Shown here: positions 26,185-32,986 of the stretch, piece by piece | Layout: each line of letters starts with the position of its first letter | How positions within the stretch are numbered: position 1 is the stretch's first letter | Assembly: GCA_003222035.1 (NCBI GenBank) | Contig: QHUS01000053.1 | Coordinates: 37,981-91,363, forward strand | From: Gemmatimonadota bacterium | GTDB lineage: Bacteria > Gemmatimonadota > Gemmatimonadetes > Gemmatimonadales > GWC2-71-9 | DNA length: 53,383 nt | Direction of reading: 5' to 3' | Notes under the pieces: generated by a model | What the model was told of the DNA's origin: nothing | The model's database searches: none | Seen by the model: only the letters and a program-made list of their open reading frames with translations | Made by a program: the position numbers and the translations under genes

Positions 26185-26771
26185 GCGACGCGCGTTTCAT
26201 CGGCTCGTTCCCCCAGGCCGACATTTCGCTCGATCCTCCGCTGCCCGAAGTCGCACTCCTCGGCCGCTCCAACGTCGGGAAATCCAGTCTGCTGAATGCC
26301 GTCGCGGGCCGACGGATCGCCAAGACCTCCAGGACCCCCGGGAAGACTCGGATGCTGAACGTCTATCTGGTGAGTGGTGCGTGGTGCACCACGCACCACG
26401 CCTTCTATTTCTTGGATCTTCCCGGGTACGGCTACGCAAGGGCGTCTCAGGCGGACCGGGCGGCCTTTGGTCGGCTCATTGCCCATACACTGGCCCGCCC
26501 CCGGTGCTCCGGCGTCCTCTGGTTGCTCGACCTGCGGCGCGACCCGTCCGCCGACGATCGAGCGATGCAGGATCTGTTCGCCGCCCGGGAAACACCGGTG
26601 CTGGCCGTGCTGACGAAGAGCGACACGCTCTCCCGCCGTGAGGGCGCCCAACGTGAACGTGGGCTGCAGGCCGCGCTCGCGCTCGACGACGATCAGCTGA
26701 TCGCGACGAGCGTGCGGGAGGGCACGGGGATTGGGGAGCTGAGAGAGGCGATTGGCCGGTTAGTCGGGTAG
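26181..26771 (+). CDS. engB: Ribosome biogenesis GTPase EngB (YihA/YsxC)
   Basis: About 196 residues. The family begins ~25 residues before the P-loop, which here points to a CTG start at 26181 overlapping the clpX stop (CTGA); the nearest in-frame conventional start is GTG at 26118, inside clpX. G motifs: [13 protein letters not shown] (G1), [13 protein letters not shown] (G2), [10 protein letters not shown] (G3), TKSD (G4) and SVREGTG (G5). It assists assembly of the large ribosomal subunit. Between G2 and G3 it has an extra [13 protein letters not shown] stretch coded by a perfect palindrome. Its last 12 bases overlap the convergent apbE-like gene. Confidence 0.93.
26374..26399. repeat. 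Perfect 26-bp palindrome inside engB
   Basis: The half-site GTGGTGCGTGGTG (26374-26386) is followed directly by its exact reverse complement (26387-26399). The palindrome stops abruptly on both sides. It is read in frame and adds residues around WCTTHHA between the G2 and G3 motifs of EngB. Confidence 0.85.
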
Positions 26772-27749
26772 GCGGGTACGCCGATGAGGCCCGCGAGACT
26801 GCTGGCCGCCTACCCGACCAGCCGTCCAGCTTCGCACCACCCCGTCCGGCTCCCGCCCCGCCACCAGCATCGCCGTGGACAGCGCGTCCGCCGCGGTCGC
26901 TGAGCGCGCCACGACGGTGGCCTGCGTGAGGGCGCGGGCCGGCCATCCCGTCGCCGGGTCCATGACATGCCCCACGACGAGCGACGCATAACGGATGACC
27001 GACTCCGTATTCGCCGAAGTCGCGAGCGCCGCGTCGCGCAGCCGCGTGACGGCGATCGAACGCCCTGCCCTCCTCGGGTCCGCGATCTCCACCAGCCACC
27101 CCGCCTCACCCGGCGGTGCGCCGATGGCGGCGACGTCTCCGCTCACGTCGACGAACGCTCGTGTCACCCCACGTGCCCGCAGCATTCCCAGCGCCCGGTC
27201 GATCCCGTAGCCCACCCCGATCCCGCCGAAGTCAAGCTGCGTGTGAGCGTTCGGGAGCCGGACACGATCGCCGTCCAGCTCCACCACGGCCGCCGCGACC
27301 GCGGCGCGCGCCTCGCGCAGCTCCGCCGCCGCCGGCGCCGCGGACCTGGGCCGGTGGAACCCCCAGGCGCGCATCAGCGGCTCGACCGCCACGTCGAACG
27401 CGCCGCCCGTGATCGCCTTGAACCGGTTCGCGAGCGTCAGGACTGCGCGGAGGTCAGCGTCCGCGCGCATGATCGTTCGTCCCGCGCAGCGGTTCAGTTC
27501 GCACAGGTCGCTGGCCGCGTCGAAGAGCGTGAGCCGGCTTTCCACCCGCCGCAGCTCCGCCAGCGCCGCCGCGCACGCGTCGAGCCCTGCCCGCTCGGAG
27601 CCCGCGAACAGCATGACATGCACCGCCTGGCCCATCGCCCACGACCAGCGCTCGACGAAGACGTCGTTCCGGGCGCGGCGGATCGGAACACCACCCCAGC
27701 CCCAACACCCAGCCCCGAGCACCTTCAGTACGTCACGTCGGTTCATCAC
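26760..27749 (-). CDS. apbE: FAD:protein FMN transferase (ApbE family)
   Basis: 329 residues with a twin-arginine-like leader (NRRDVLKVLGAGCWGWGG), so exported. Family motifs: MGQAVHVMLFAG, ESRLTLFDAASDLCELNR, TGGAFDVAVEPLMRAWGFHRP, LDFGGIGVGYGIDRALGMLRARGV, FVDVSGDVAAIG, ATSANTES and GHVMDPATGWPA (Mg-binding Asp). The canonical GGIAKGYAVD is here GGIGVGYGID, so the usual Lys is replaced. The enzyme attaches FMN to a Thr of a target protein; the FMN-binding protein two genes upstream is the obvious substrate. Overlaps the membrane-protein stop by 17 bases, and the 3' end of engB by 12. Confidence 0.9.
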   Translation of the reverse strand: MMNRRDVLKVLGAGCWGWGGVPIRRARNDVFVERWSWAMGQAVHVMLFAGSERAGLDACAAALAELRRVESRLTLFDAASDLCELNRCAGRTIMRADADLRAVLTLANRFKAITGGAFDVAVEPLMRAWGFHRPRSAAPAAAELREARAAVAAAVVELDGDRVRLPNAHTQLDFGGIGVGYGIDRALGMLRARGVTRAFVDVSGDVAAIGAPPGEAGWLVEIADPRRAGRSIAVTRLRDAALATSANTESVIRYASLVVGHVMDPATGWPARALTQATVVARSATAADALSTAMLVAGREPDGVVRSWTAGRVGGQQSRGPHRRTRLPD

Positions 27750-28237
27750 GGAGCTCTCGTAGGATCAGGTAGGACTGTAGGTAGAAGGTCATCGCGAGCA
27801 CCGCGCTCGATGCCTCGAGCAACCAGCTGAAGTGGGCATCGACGTACCGCATCAGCCACATCGCCGAAAACGAGACGAGCAGGGCGCCGAACGGCTCGGC
27901 GATGAGCCACCGCTTCCGGCGCTCCGTGACCCGCTCGCACAGCGCGATGCCGATTCCCGAGATCACGAAGATGACGGCCATCGACAGCAGGTGCGTATGC
28001 GTGATCGTGAGCATCTCGGCGAACGACTTGGGAAACTGCATCGCCCCCCCTCCCCCCCCCTCCCTCGGCGGCCTGCGGATCGGCGCCCCGGTAGCGGGCT
28101 TCGATCCCGGGCGGCACGAGCCGCGTGGTGTGCCACACGAACAGGAGCGACGTGGTATAGCCTACGAGCTGTACGATCGTGATCCAGCGCCCCAGGGTGC
28201 GGGCGGCCGCCGGCACCGTGCGCCAAGTGACGGTCAT
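27733..28237 (-). CDS. Polytopic membrane protein of the FMN module, frameshifted
   Basis: The ATG at 28237 overlaps the stop of the FMN-binding gene (ATGA), so the gene starts here. The first ~58 codons (RWITIVQLVGYTTSLLFVWHTTRLVPPGIEARYRGADPQ) give one membrane helix. The frame then fails in a G9-A-G7 tract (28044-28060): removal of one G, or gain of two, joins it to an ATG at 28041 and 102 further residues with three membrane helices (LTITHTHLLSMAVIFVISGIGIAL, AEPFGALLVSFSAMWLM, SSAVLAMTFYLQSYLIL). The whole protein would have about four to five helices. The HTH histidines near a membrane surface could bind haem, which is a guess. As it stands only the C-terminal part is intact from its own ATG. 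Confidence 0.7.
28044..28060 (-). repeat. G9-A-G7 homopolymer tract at the frameshift
   Basis: On the plus strand it reads C7-T-C9. The tract sits exactly where the frame of the membrane-protein gene changes. It is either a slippage-prone contingency site or a sequencing/assembly error. Confidence 0.75.
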
Positions 28238-28704
28238 CGGATCGCCCCGCTCCGATGCCAGGCCGTGAGGTCGGCGAGCATCCGTCGCACGGCGAGTGTC
28301 ACGGCGTGGACGCTGATCGTGGCGCCCGAGATATTGCGGATCTCCTTCCCCACGCGCAGCGAGTCGCCCGCGACGTGCCCGCGGAACTGCTTGCGCCACG
28401 GCTCGTAGGCCACCTCGCCGCCATAGGACTCGCGGTACACCAGGATGTCGACGTCCTTCAGCCGGTCCGCCACATCGATGGCGACCAGGAACGTGATCGG
28501 CTGGTCCTTCCCGAGCACATTGCCCACCTGGGCGAAGCCGAGGAGCGAGTCGCCGCGTGAGACGCGGAGCACCCGCGCGCTGTCGACGCGCAACGTGTCC
28601 GAGCGTGCGTCCGGCCCGAAGAGACGGGCGATCGAAGCGGCGAGCTTCGCCGGCGGAGCGGCCGGGTTTTGGGCCGTCAAGAGGAGCAGCGTGAGCGCGA
28701 TCAC
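28234..28704 (-). CDS. FMN-binding domain protein
   Basis: 156 residues with an N-terminal signal (MIALTLLLLTAQNPAAPP). The domain resembles the FMN_bind module of RnfG/NqrC: an acidic, beta-rich body (GYxGEVxYEPW-like: YRESYGGEVAYEPWRKQFRG) and the flavinylation motif ISGATISVHAVTLAVRRML near residue 130. In relatives the Thr of SGAT carries FMN through a phosphoester made by ApbE, which is encoded two genes downstream. Probably a periplasmic electron carrier. Its stop overlaps the next start (ATGA); the porin gene ends 5 bases upstream. Confidence 0.85.
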   Translation of the reverse strand: MIALTLLLLTAQNPAAPPAKLAASIARLFGPDARSDTLRVDSARVLRVSRGDSLLGFAQVGNVLGKDQPITFLVAIDVADRLKDVDILVYRESYGGEVAYEPWRKQFRGHVAGDSLRVGKEIRNISGATISVHAVTLAVRRMLADLTAWHRSGAIR

Positions 28705-28708
28705 GACG

Positions 28709-29833
28709 TCAGAACTGATAGCCGACGCCCAAGCTCAGCACGTCATACTCGCCCACGCCGGCCGCGTTGCGCACCAGCTGATAGTCTCCCTTGAAGGCGA
28801 CGTTCCACGTCGGCTTGTACGTCAGGCCCATCGTGGTGATCCGCCGCGCGAGCGATGGGTCGCGCGTCACGCCGGTAGGGACGTCGGCCTGCGTGTCGTA
28901 GCGCTCGTAACGAGCGAACGCGCGCAGCCTCTGCGAGGACGCCGGAGCGAGCAGGTGCAGTACGTCGTACGCACCCTCGAGATAACCGCCGGCAATGCGA
29001 CTCCCGATCGATTGCCCGAACACCGTGTTGACGGCTTCGGCGTCGCCGATACTGATGTTGGCGATGACACCCCGCAAGGCCAGCGCCCCGAGGTCGAAGC
29101 GCGCGTCCGCAGACAGCAGCGTGACCGGAGCCGCGAACGTCCCCGTCCCGACGGCGGTGTTGGTGTCGGCCGACCCGCCGTACCAGAACGACCCGCCGAT
29201 CTTCAAGCCAGGGCGCGCCCACTCGAGCCGCCCGGTAAACGATGGGTTCGTGAAGCTGGCATTTTGACCCTCCTGGCGACCCTCGCGAATCCCCTCGACC
29301 GCGTCGAACCCCTCGGCCTTGAGCCCGTTCACGAGGTACACTCGGTACGCGAGCCCGGCCCCGCCGGGAATGGTCCCGACCGCCCCGATACCAATCTCCC
29401 GCCACGTGGTTGGGATCACGTCGTGATCGAACCCGGGGCGACCCACTCCGTTGAAGGTGGGCGGCTCATGGGTCTCATTGATGATCCCGATCGGCGCGAG
29501 GACCAGCCCGGTGCGGATTGTCAGGGCATCGGCCACCCGGTAGTCCAGGTACGCCTGCTCCAACGACACCTCGCCGCCCGCCTTGCCTCCCTCGAGCTTG
29601 GCGTTTTCCACCTCGAGCTCGGAGCGAAACGCCAGCCGATCGTTAAAGCCGTGGGCGAGATAGACTACGAATCGGGCGAGGTTCGCGATCCCGGGCGTGT
29701 TTGGACCGGTTGCGTTCGTGTAATGCACCTCCCCATAGCCCCCCACCGTGGTCCGTTCCTGAGCGAGGAGGCTGCGGGAGAGACAGGGCGACAGGGCACA
29801 AAGAAGGCCCCACGCGAGCGGCTTCCGCATCAC
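28709..29833 (-). CDS. Outer-membrane porin-like protein
   Basis: 374 residues, signal peptide (LAWGLLCALSPCLSRSLLAQ). The mature protein is an alternating-strand barrel (VGGYGEVHYTN, LARFVVYLAHGFNDRLAFRSELEVENAKLEG, SLEQAYLDYRVADALTIRTGLVLAPIGIINETHEPPTFNGVGRP) ending in the aromatic-terminated strand VLSLGVGYQF. It resembles phosphate-selective-porin-like or related barrels often encoded beside metal or redox modules. First gene of the four-gene unit; a Fur-like palindrome (29855-29871) lies 22 bases upstream of its start, suggesting iron control. Substrate unknown. Confidence 0.8.
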   Translation of the reverse strand: MMRKPLAWGLLCALSPCLSRSLLAQERTTVGGYGEVHYTNATGPNTPGIANLARFVVYLAHGFNDRLAFRSELEVENAKLEGGKAGGEVSLEQAYLDYRVADALTIRTGLVLAPIGIINETHEPPTFNGVGRPGFDHDVIPTTWREIGIGAVGTIPGGAGLAYRVYLVNGLKAEGFDAVEGIREGRQEGQNASFTNPSFTGRLEWARPGLKIGGSFWYGGSADTNTAVGTGTFAAPVTLLSADARFDLGALALRGVIANISIGDAEAVNTVFGQSIGSRIAGGYLEGAYDVLHLLAPASSQRLRAFARYERYDTQADVPTGVTRDPSLARRITTMGLTYKPTWNVAFKGDYQLVRNAAGVGEYDVLSLGVGYQF

Positions 29834-29853
29834 GAGTCTCCCTGCCGAGATTA

Positions 29854-29872
29854 GTTGAGAATGAGTCTCAAT
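29854..29872. promoter_or_regulatory. Fur-box-like operator
   Basis: TTGAGA-ATGAG-TCTCAA (29855-29871) is a perfect 6-bp-arm palindrome. Its core TGAGAAT-G-AGTCTCA follows the 7-1-7 Fur consensus TGATAAT-N-ATTATCA with substitutions. It lies in the divergent region between the porin and histidine kinase genes, 22 bases before the porin ATG. Fur-family (Fur, PerR, Zur) control is inferred. Confidence 0.6.
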
Positions 29873-29937
29873 TGGGATTCCCGAATCTAGAACTCGGGAT
29901 TCGGACGGTCAAGCGCATTATTCTTGTGCACCACGCC

Positions 29938-32055
29938 ATGCAAGCCTTCCTTGACGCGCTTCTCGTCGTTGCGGCGGCTGCCCTCGCGGCCATCGGGTGG
30001 GGGGCGATTCGCCTGCGGCGCCGCCTGGTGCGCAGCGAACGCGACCGGAGGCGTGCCGCGGACGAGCTGAACCGCCGCCTCTCGGAGCTCTTCTCGCTCC
30101 AGGAACTGTCCTACATCCTGTCGGGCTCGCTGCAGCTGGACCACATCGTGGAGCAGGTCGTGCGCTACGCAATGCGGTTTCTGGAAGCTCAGGGGGCGCT
30201 CGTCGCGCTCACGGTGGAGGGCGAGCCCCTCCGCGTCACGGCCGCCGAAGGGACACTCGCCGCACTCGCTGGTCGCGCCGTCCCCGCGAACGATCAGGGC
30301 CTGGTAGCCCGGTCACTGGGCCGGGAGCGGCTCGAGATCGTGCACGCCGCGAGCGGGGCGCCCACCCACCTCCTCGAGGACGTGGCAACGGACTCGGCGG
30401 CGGCCGTCCCACTGCGGGCGCATGGGGTCGTCGTCGGCACGCTCGTGATCGCGAACCCGGGCCACGGTGCCCTTGGGCCCGAGGACACGCGGCTGCTCTC
30501 CACCGTGGCCACTCACGCCGCCATCGTGATCGCGAACGCCCGCTTTTTCCAGATGGTGCAGCACGCGAAGGAGCAGTGGGAGACGGCGTTCGACGCGCTG
30601 TCGGAAGGGATCGCGGTGGTGGACGATCACGGGCGCATCACGCGGTCCAACCGCGCCCTCGCGGCAATGCTCGGCTCGACCATTCCCGCCGTGATCGGAT
30701 GCGATCTGAGCGAGGCCCTGCTCGGCTCCTCCGCCGCCTTGCTCGAGCTGCTCGCGGCAGCGCGGCAGGGCGATCGCGTCCAGCCAGTGGTGCTCCGATC
30801 CGCGACCCTGCATCGCACCATCCGCTTCAACGCCGCCCGCATTCCCGCCCCCGCCCCGCCCCCCGGGAATGATCAGAGCGTCGTGGTGCTCGTGGAGGAC
30901 GTGACCGATCAGCAGGCGCTGGAGGCCCAGCTGATCCAGAGCGAGAAGTTGGCCGCTGTGGGGCAGCTCGTGTCGGGCGTGGCGCACGAGCTCAACAATC
31001 CGCTCACGTCCATCGCTGGGCTCTCCGAGTTCCTGCTCGAGCAGAAAGAGCTCGGGACAAAGGATCGCGACCACCTGCGCGTGATCCACGAGCAGGCGGA
31101 CCGGGCGGGACGGATCGTGCGCAATCTGCTCACGTTCGCGCGGAAGGGGGGGGGCCCGGCAGAGCGAGCGCTCGTGGACCTGAACGACGTGATCGGGCGG
31201 ACGCTGCTGCTGATGAGCTATGATCTGAAACTCCAGGACGTGGCGGTTGAGAAAGATCTGGCGCCCCTCCCACCGGTGCTCGGCGACCGACACGCGCTGC
31301 AACAGGTCGTGGTGAACCTGCTCACCAACGCCGCGCAGGCGGCGGCGGCGAACCAGCCGGGCCGTCCGCGCATCATCCGTCTGACGACGTGGTTCGACGA
31401 CCGCGTGCGATTCCGGGTTGCCGATTCCGGACCCGGGATCCCGGACGATGTGCTGCCGCACCTCTTCACCCCGTTCTTTACGACCAAGGAGCCCGGCCAG
31501 GGAACGGGCCTGGGCCTATCGATCACCTATTCGATCATGGAGGCGCACGGCGGACGGATCACGGTCGAGCGTCCGGCCGGGGGAGAAGGGGGCGCGGCCT
31601 TCCTCGTGGACCTTCCCGCGGCGAGGGCAGAGGCACCACGCACCGAAACCCTCGACGTGAAACGCGCTATCCTGCTCGTGGACGACGACCCCGCGGCGCG
31701 CCGCATGGTCAAGGCGCTGTTCGCTCGCGATGGTCATACCGTCGAAGTGGCGCGCAACGCGCAACACGCACTCGAGCTTCTGCGCTCCCGGACCTACGAT
31801 CTGATTCTTGCCGACGCGCAGGCCCGCGTGAACGAGCATCTCTTCGTAGAGCGCCTCGCGGAGTCGCACCCCGCGCTCAAGGATCGGATCCTCGTGGCGA
31901 CGGGAGCGGTAACGTCGGCGGACGCGACGCTGGCCCGCCTGGGCCTGCGCCCGGTCCGCAAGCCGTTCAACCTCCGGGATCTGCGCGACGCAGCGGCGCG
32001 CGTGTGGGGGGCGGGGGCACGCGCGGGGGCAGGGGCGGGGGCGGCGGGACCGTAG
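29938..32055 (+). CDS. Hybrid histidine kinase (GAF-PAS-HisKA-HATPase-REC)
   Basis: 705 residues from ATG at 29938. One N-terminal membrane helix ([21 protein letters not shown]), a short coiled coil, a GAF domain (~50-200), a PAS domain (~205-320, [28 protein letters not shown]), a HisKA domain with H-box [12 protein letters not shown], the ATPase with [12 protein letters not shown] (N), [10 protein letters not shown] (G1) and GTGLGLSI (G2), and a C-terminal receiver ([19 protein letters not shown] with the acceptor Asp, RKPF). The receiver TS segment is ATGA rather than TAS. The tail is a Gly/Ala low-complexity run. No partner output regulator is adjacent. Confidence 0.9.
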   Translation: MQAFLDALLVVAAAALAAIGWGAIRLRRRLVRSERDRRRAADELNRRLSELFSLQELSYILSGSLQLDHIVEQVVRYAMRFLEAQGALVALTVEGEPLRVTAAEGTLAALAGRAVPANDQGLVARSLGRERLEIVHAASGAPTHLLEDVATDSAAAVPLRAHGVVVGTLVIANPGHGALGPEDTRLLSTVATHAAIVIANARFFQMVQHAKEQWETAFDALSEGIAVVDDHGRITRSNRALAAMLGSTIPAVIGCDLSEALLGSSAALLELLAAARQGDRVQPVVLRSATLHRTIRFNAARIPAPAPPPGNDQSVVVLVEDVTDQQALEAQLIQSEKLAAVGQLVSGVAHELNNPLTSIAGLSEFLLEQKELGTKDRDHLRVIHEQADRAGRIVRNLLTFARKGGGPAERALVDLNDVIGRTLLLMSYDLKLQDVAVEKDLAPLPPVLGDRHALQQVVVNLLTNAAQAAAANQPGRPRIIRLTTWFDDRVRFRVADSGPGIPDDVLPHLFTPFFTTKEPGQGTGLGLSITYSIMEAHGGRITVERPAGGEGGAAFLVDLPAARAEAPRTETLDVKRAILLVDDDPAARRMVKALFARDGHTVEVARNAQHALELLRSRTYDLILADAQARVNEHLFVERLAESHPALKDRILVATGAVTSADATLARLGLRPVRKPFNLRDLRDAAARVWGAGARAGAGAGAAGP

Positions 32056-32076
32056 GCAGCGGCTTCGCGCCCCAGC

Positions 32077-32463
32077 CTACGTCCGCGAGCCTCTCAACCT
32101 CCGGGACCGGCGGGCCGAGGCGGCGCGATGGTTGGCCACCGCGGTGTCGTAGGCCTCGGCCGGCCAGCCGAACGTCGCGAGATTCACCGCGCCGCCGGGC
32201 GCGAATTTCACGCCCTCGCGCAGCAGCAAGGCGCGTTGCAAGACGCTGGCGTGGTGAGCGCCCGACAGCGAGATGCGACCCGCCGCGTTGAGGACGCGCC
32301 ACCACGGCACGTCCGCGTCTTCGGGCAGCGCCGAGAGGGCCCAGCCGACGGTGCGCGCGGCACCGGGCCGACCCGCGAGCCGCGCCACCAGCCCATACGT
32401 CGCGACGCGGCCTTTCGGAATGTGCCGGACGACCTTGTAGATGCGGTGATAGAACGGGTTCAC
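32077..32463 (-). CDS. Alkyltransferase-like protein (Atl), MGMT fold without the acceptor Cys
   Basis: 128 residues from GTG at 32463. It matches the DNA-binding domain of O6-alkylguanine-DNA alkyltransferase: YHRIYKVVRHIPKGRVATYGLVARLAGRPGAARTVGWALSALP and then VPWWRVLNAAGRISL. The catalytic PCHRV of Ada/Ogt is replaced by PWWRV, the hallmark of Atl proteins, which bind alkylated DNA and flag it for nucleotide excision repair rather than reversing it. The ~30-residue C-terminal tail is basic (ARRSRRLRGSRT). Convergent with the histidine kinase gene and downstream of the Nudix gene on the same strand. Confidence 0.9.
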   Translation of the reverse strand: MNPFYHRIYKVVRHIPKGRVATYGLVARLAGRPGAARTVGWALSALPEDADVPWWRVLNAAGRISLSGAHHASVLQRALLLREGVKFAPGGAVNLATFGWPAEAYDTAVANHRAASARRSRRLRGSRT

Positions 32464-32512
32464 ACGCCGCCGGTGCGCAAAAGGGTCCCCAATGGCCCAA
32501 CCGACACGCCAG

Positions 32513-32980
32513 CTAGCATACCCGCAGAACGTCTTCCAGCAAGCCTGCATCCCCGGAGCCCAGGATTGACAAAACGTCTTCCAGTGCTCTGCGGTCCCGG
32601 GGCCAGGAGAGCCGCCGCGCGGCCTCGGCCGGGGCGAGCCATTCGACGTGATCGTGCTCGGACGAGGCCCGCGGCTCGGCGCGCGCGTCCACGACGCCCG
32701 CAAACACCGGAATCAACGCGATCTCGTCCGTCCGATGCCGGTAGAACGCCTCCACCCGCGAGAGATTGTAGAATCGTACGGGCTCGAGTCCGGTCTCTTC
32801 GCGTAGTTCGCGCAGCGCGGCCTGCACCGGCGTCTCTCCCGGCTCGATGTGTCCGTGCACCGTCTCCCACGATCCGGGAGATCGACCGTGTGGCCCGCGC
32901 CGCAGCACGAGCACGTCCAGTGCCGCGGCACCCGGACGCACGACGTAGACGTCCACGAAGGAGACGCGGGCTTCGGTCAC
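32513..32980 (-). CDS. Nudix hydrolase
   Basis: 155 residues. A complete Nudix box GHIEPGETPVQAALRELREETG (residues ~43-64) matches GX5EX7REUXEEXGU, so the protein should hydrolyse a nucleoside diphosphate linked to another moiety. The N-terminus has VSFVDVYVVRPGAAALDVLVLRRG and SPGSWETVHG, similar to dATP pyrophosphatase/MutT-like enzymes. The C-terminal part (SILGSGDAGLLEDVLRVC) is helical. Six bases upstream of it ends the GspE-receiver gene, suggesting co-transcription. Substrate cannot be assigned. Confidence 0.9.
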   Translation of the reverse strand: MTEARVSFVDVYVVRPGAAALDVLVLRRGPHGRSPGSWETVHGHIEPGETPVQAALRELREETGLEPVRFYNLSRVEAFYRHRTDEIALIPVFAGVVDARAEPRASSEHDHVEWLAPAEAARRLSWPRDRRALEDVLSILGSGDAGLLEDVLRVC

Positions 32981-32986
32981 GCGCGA

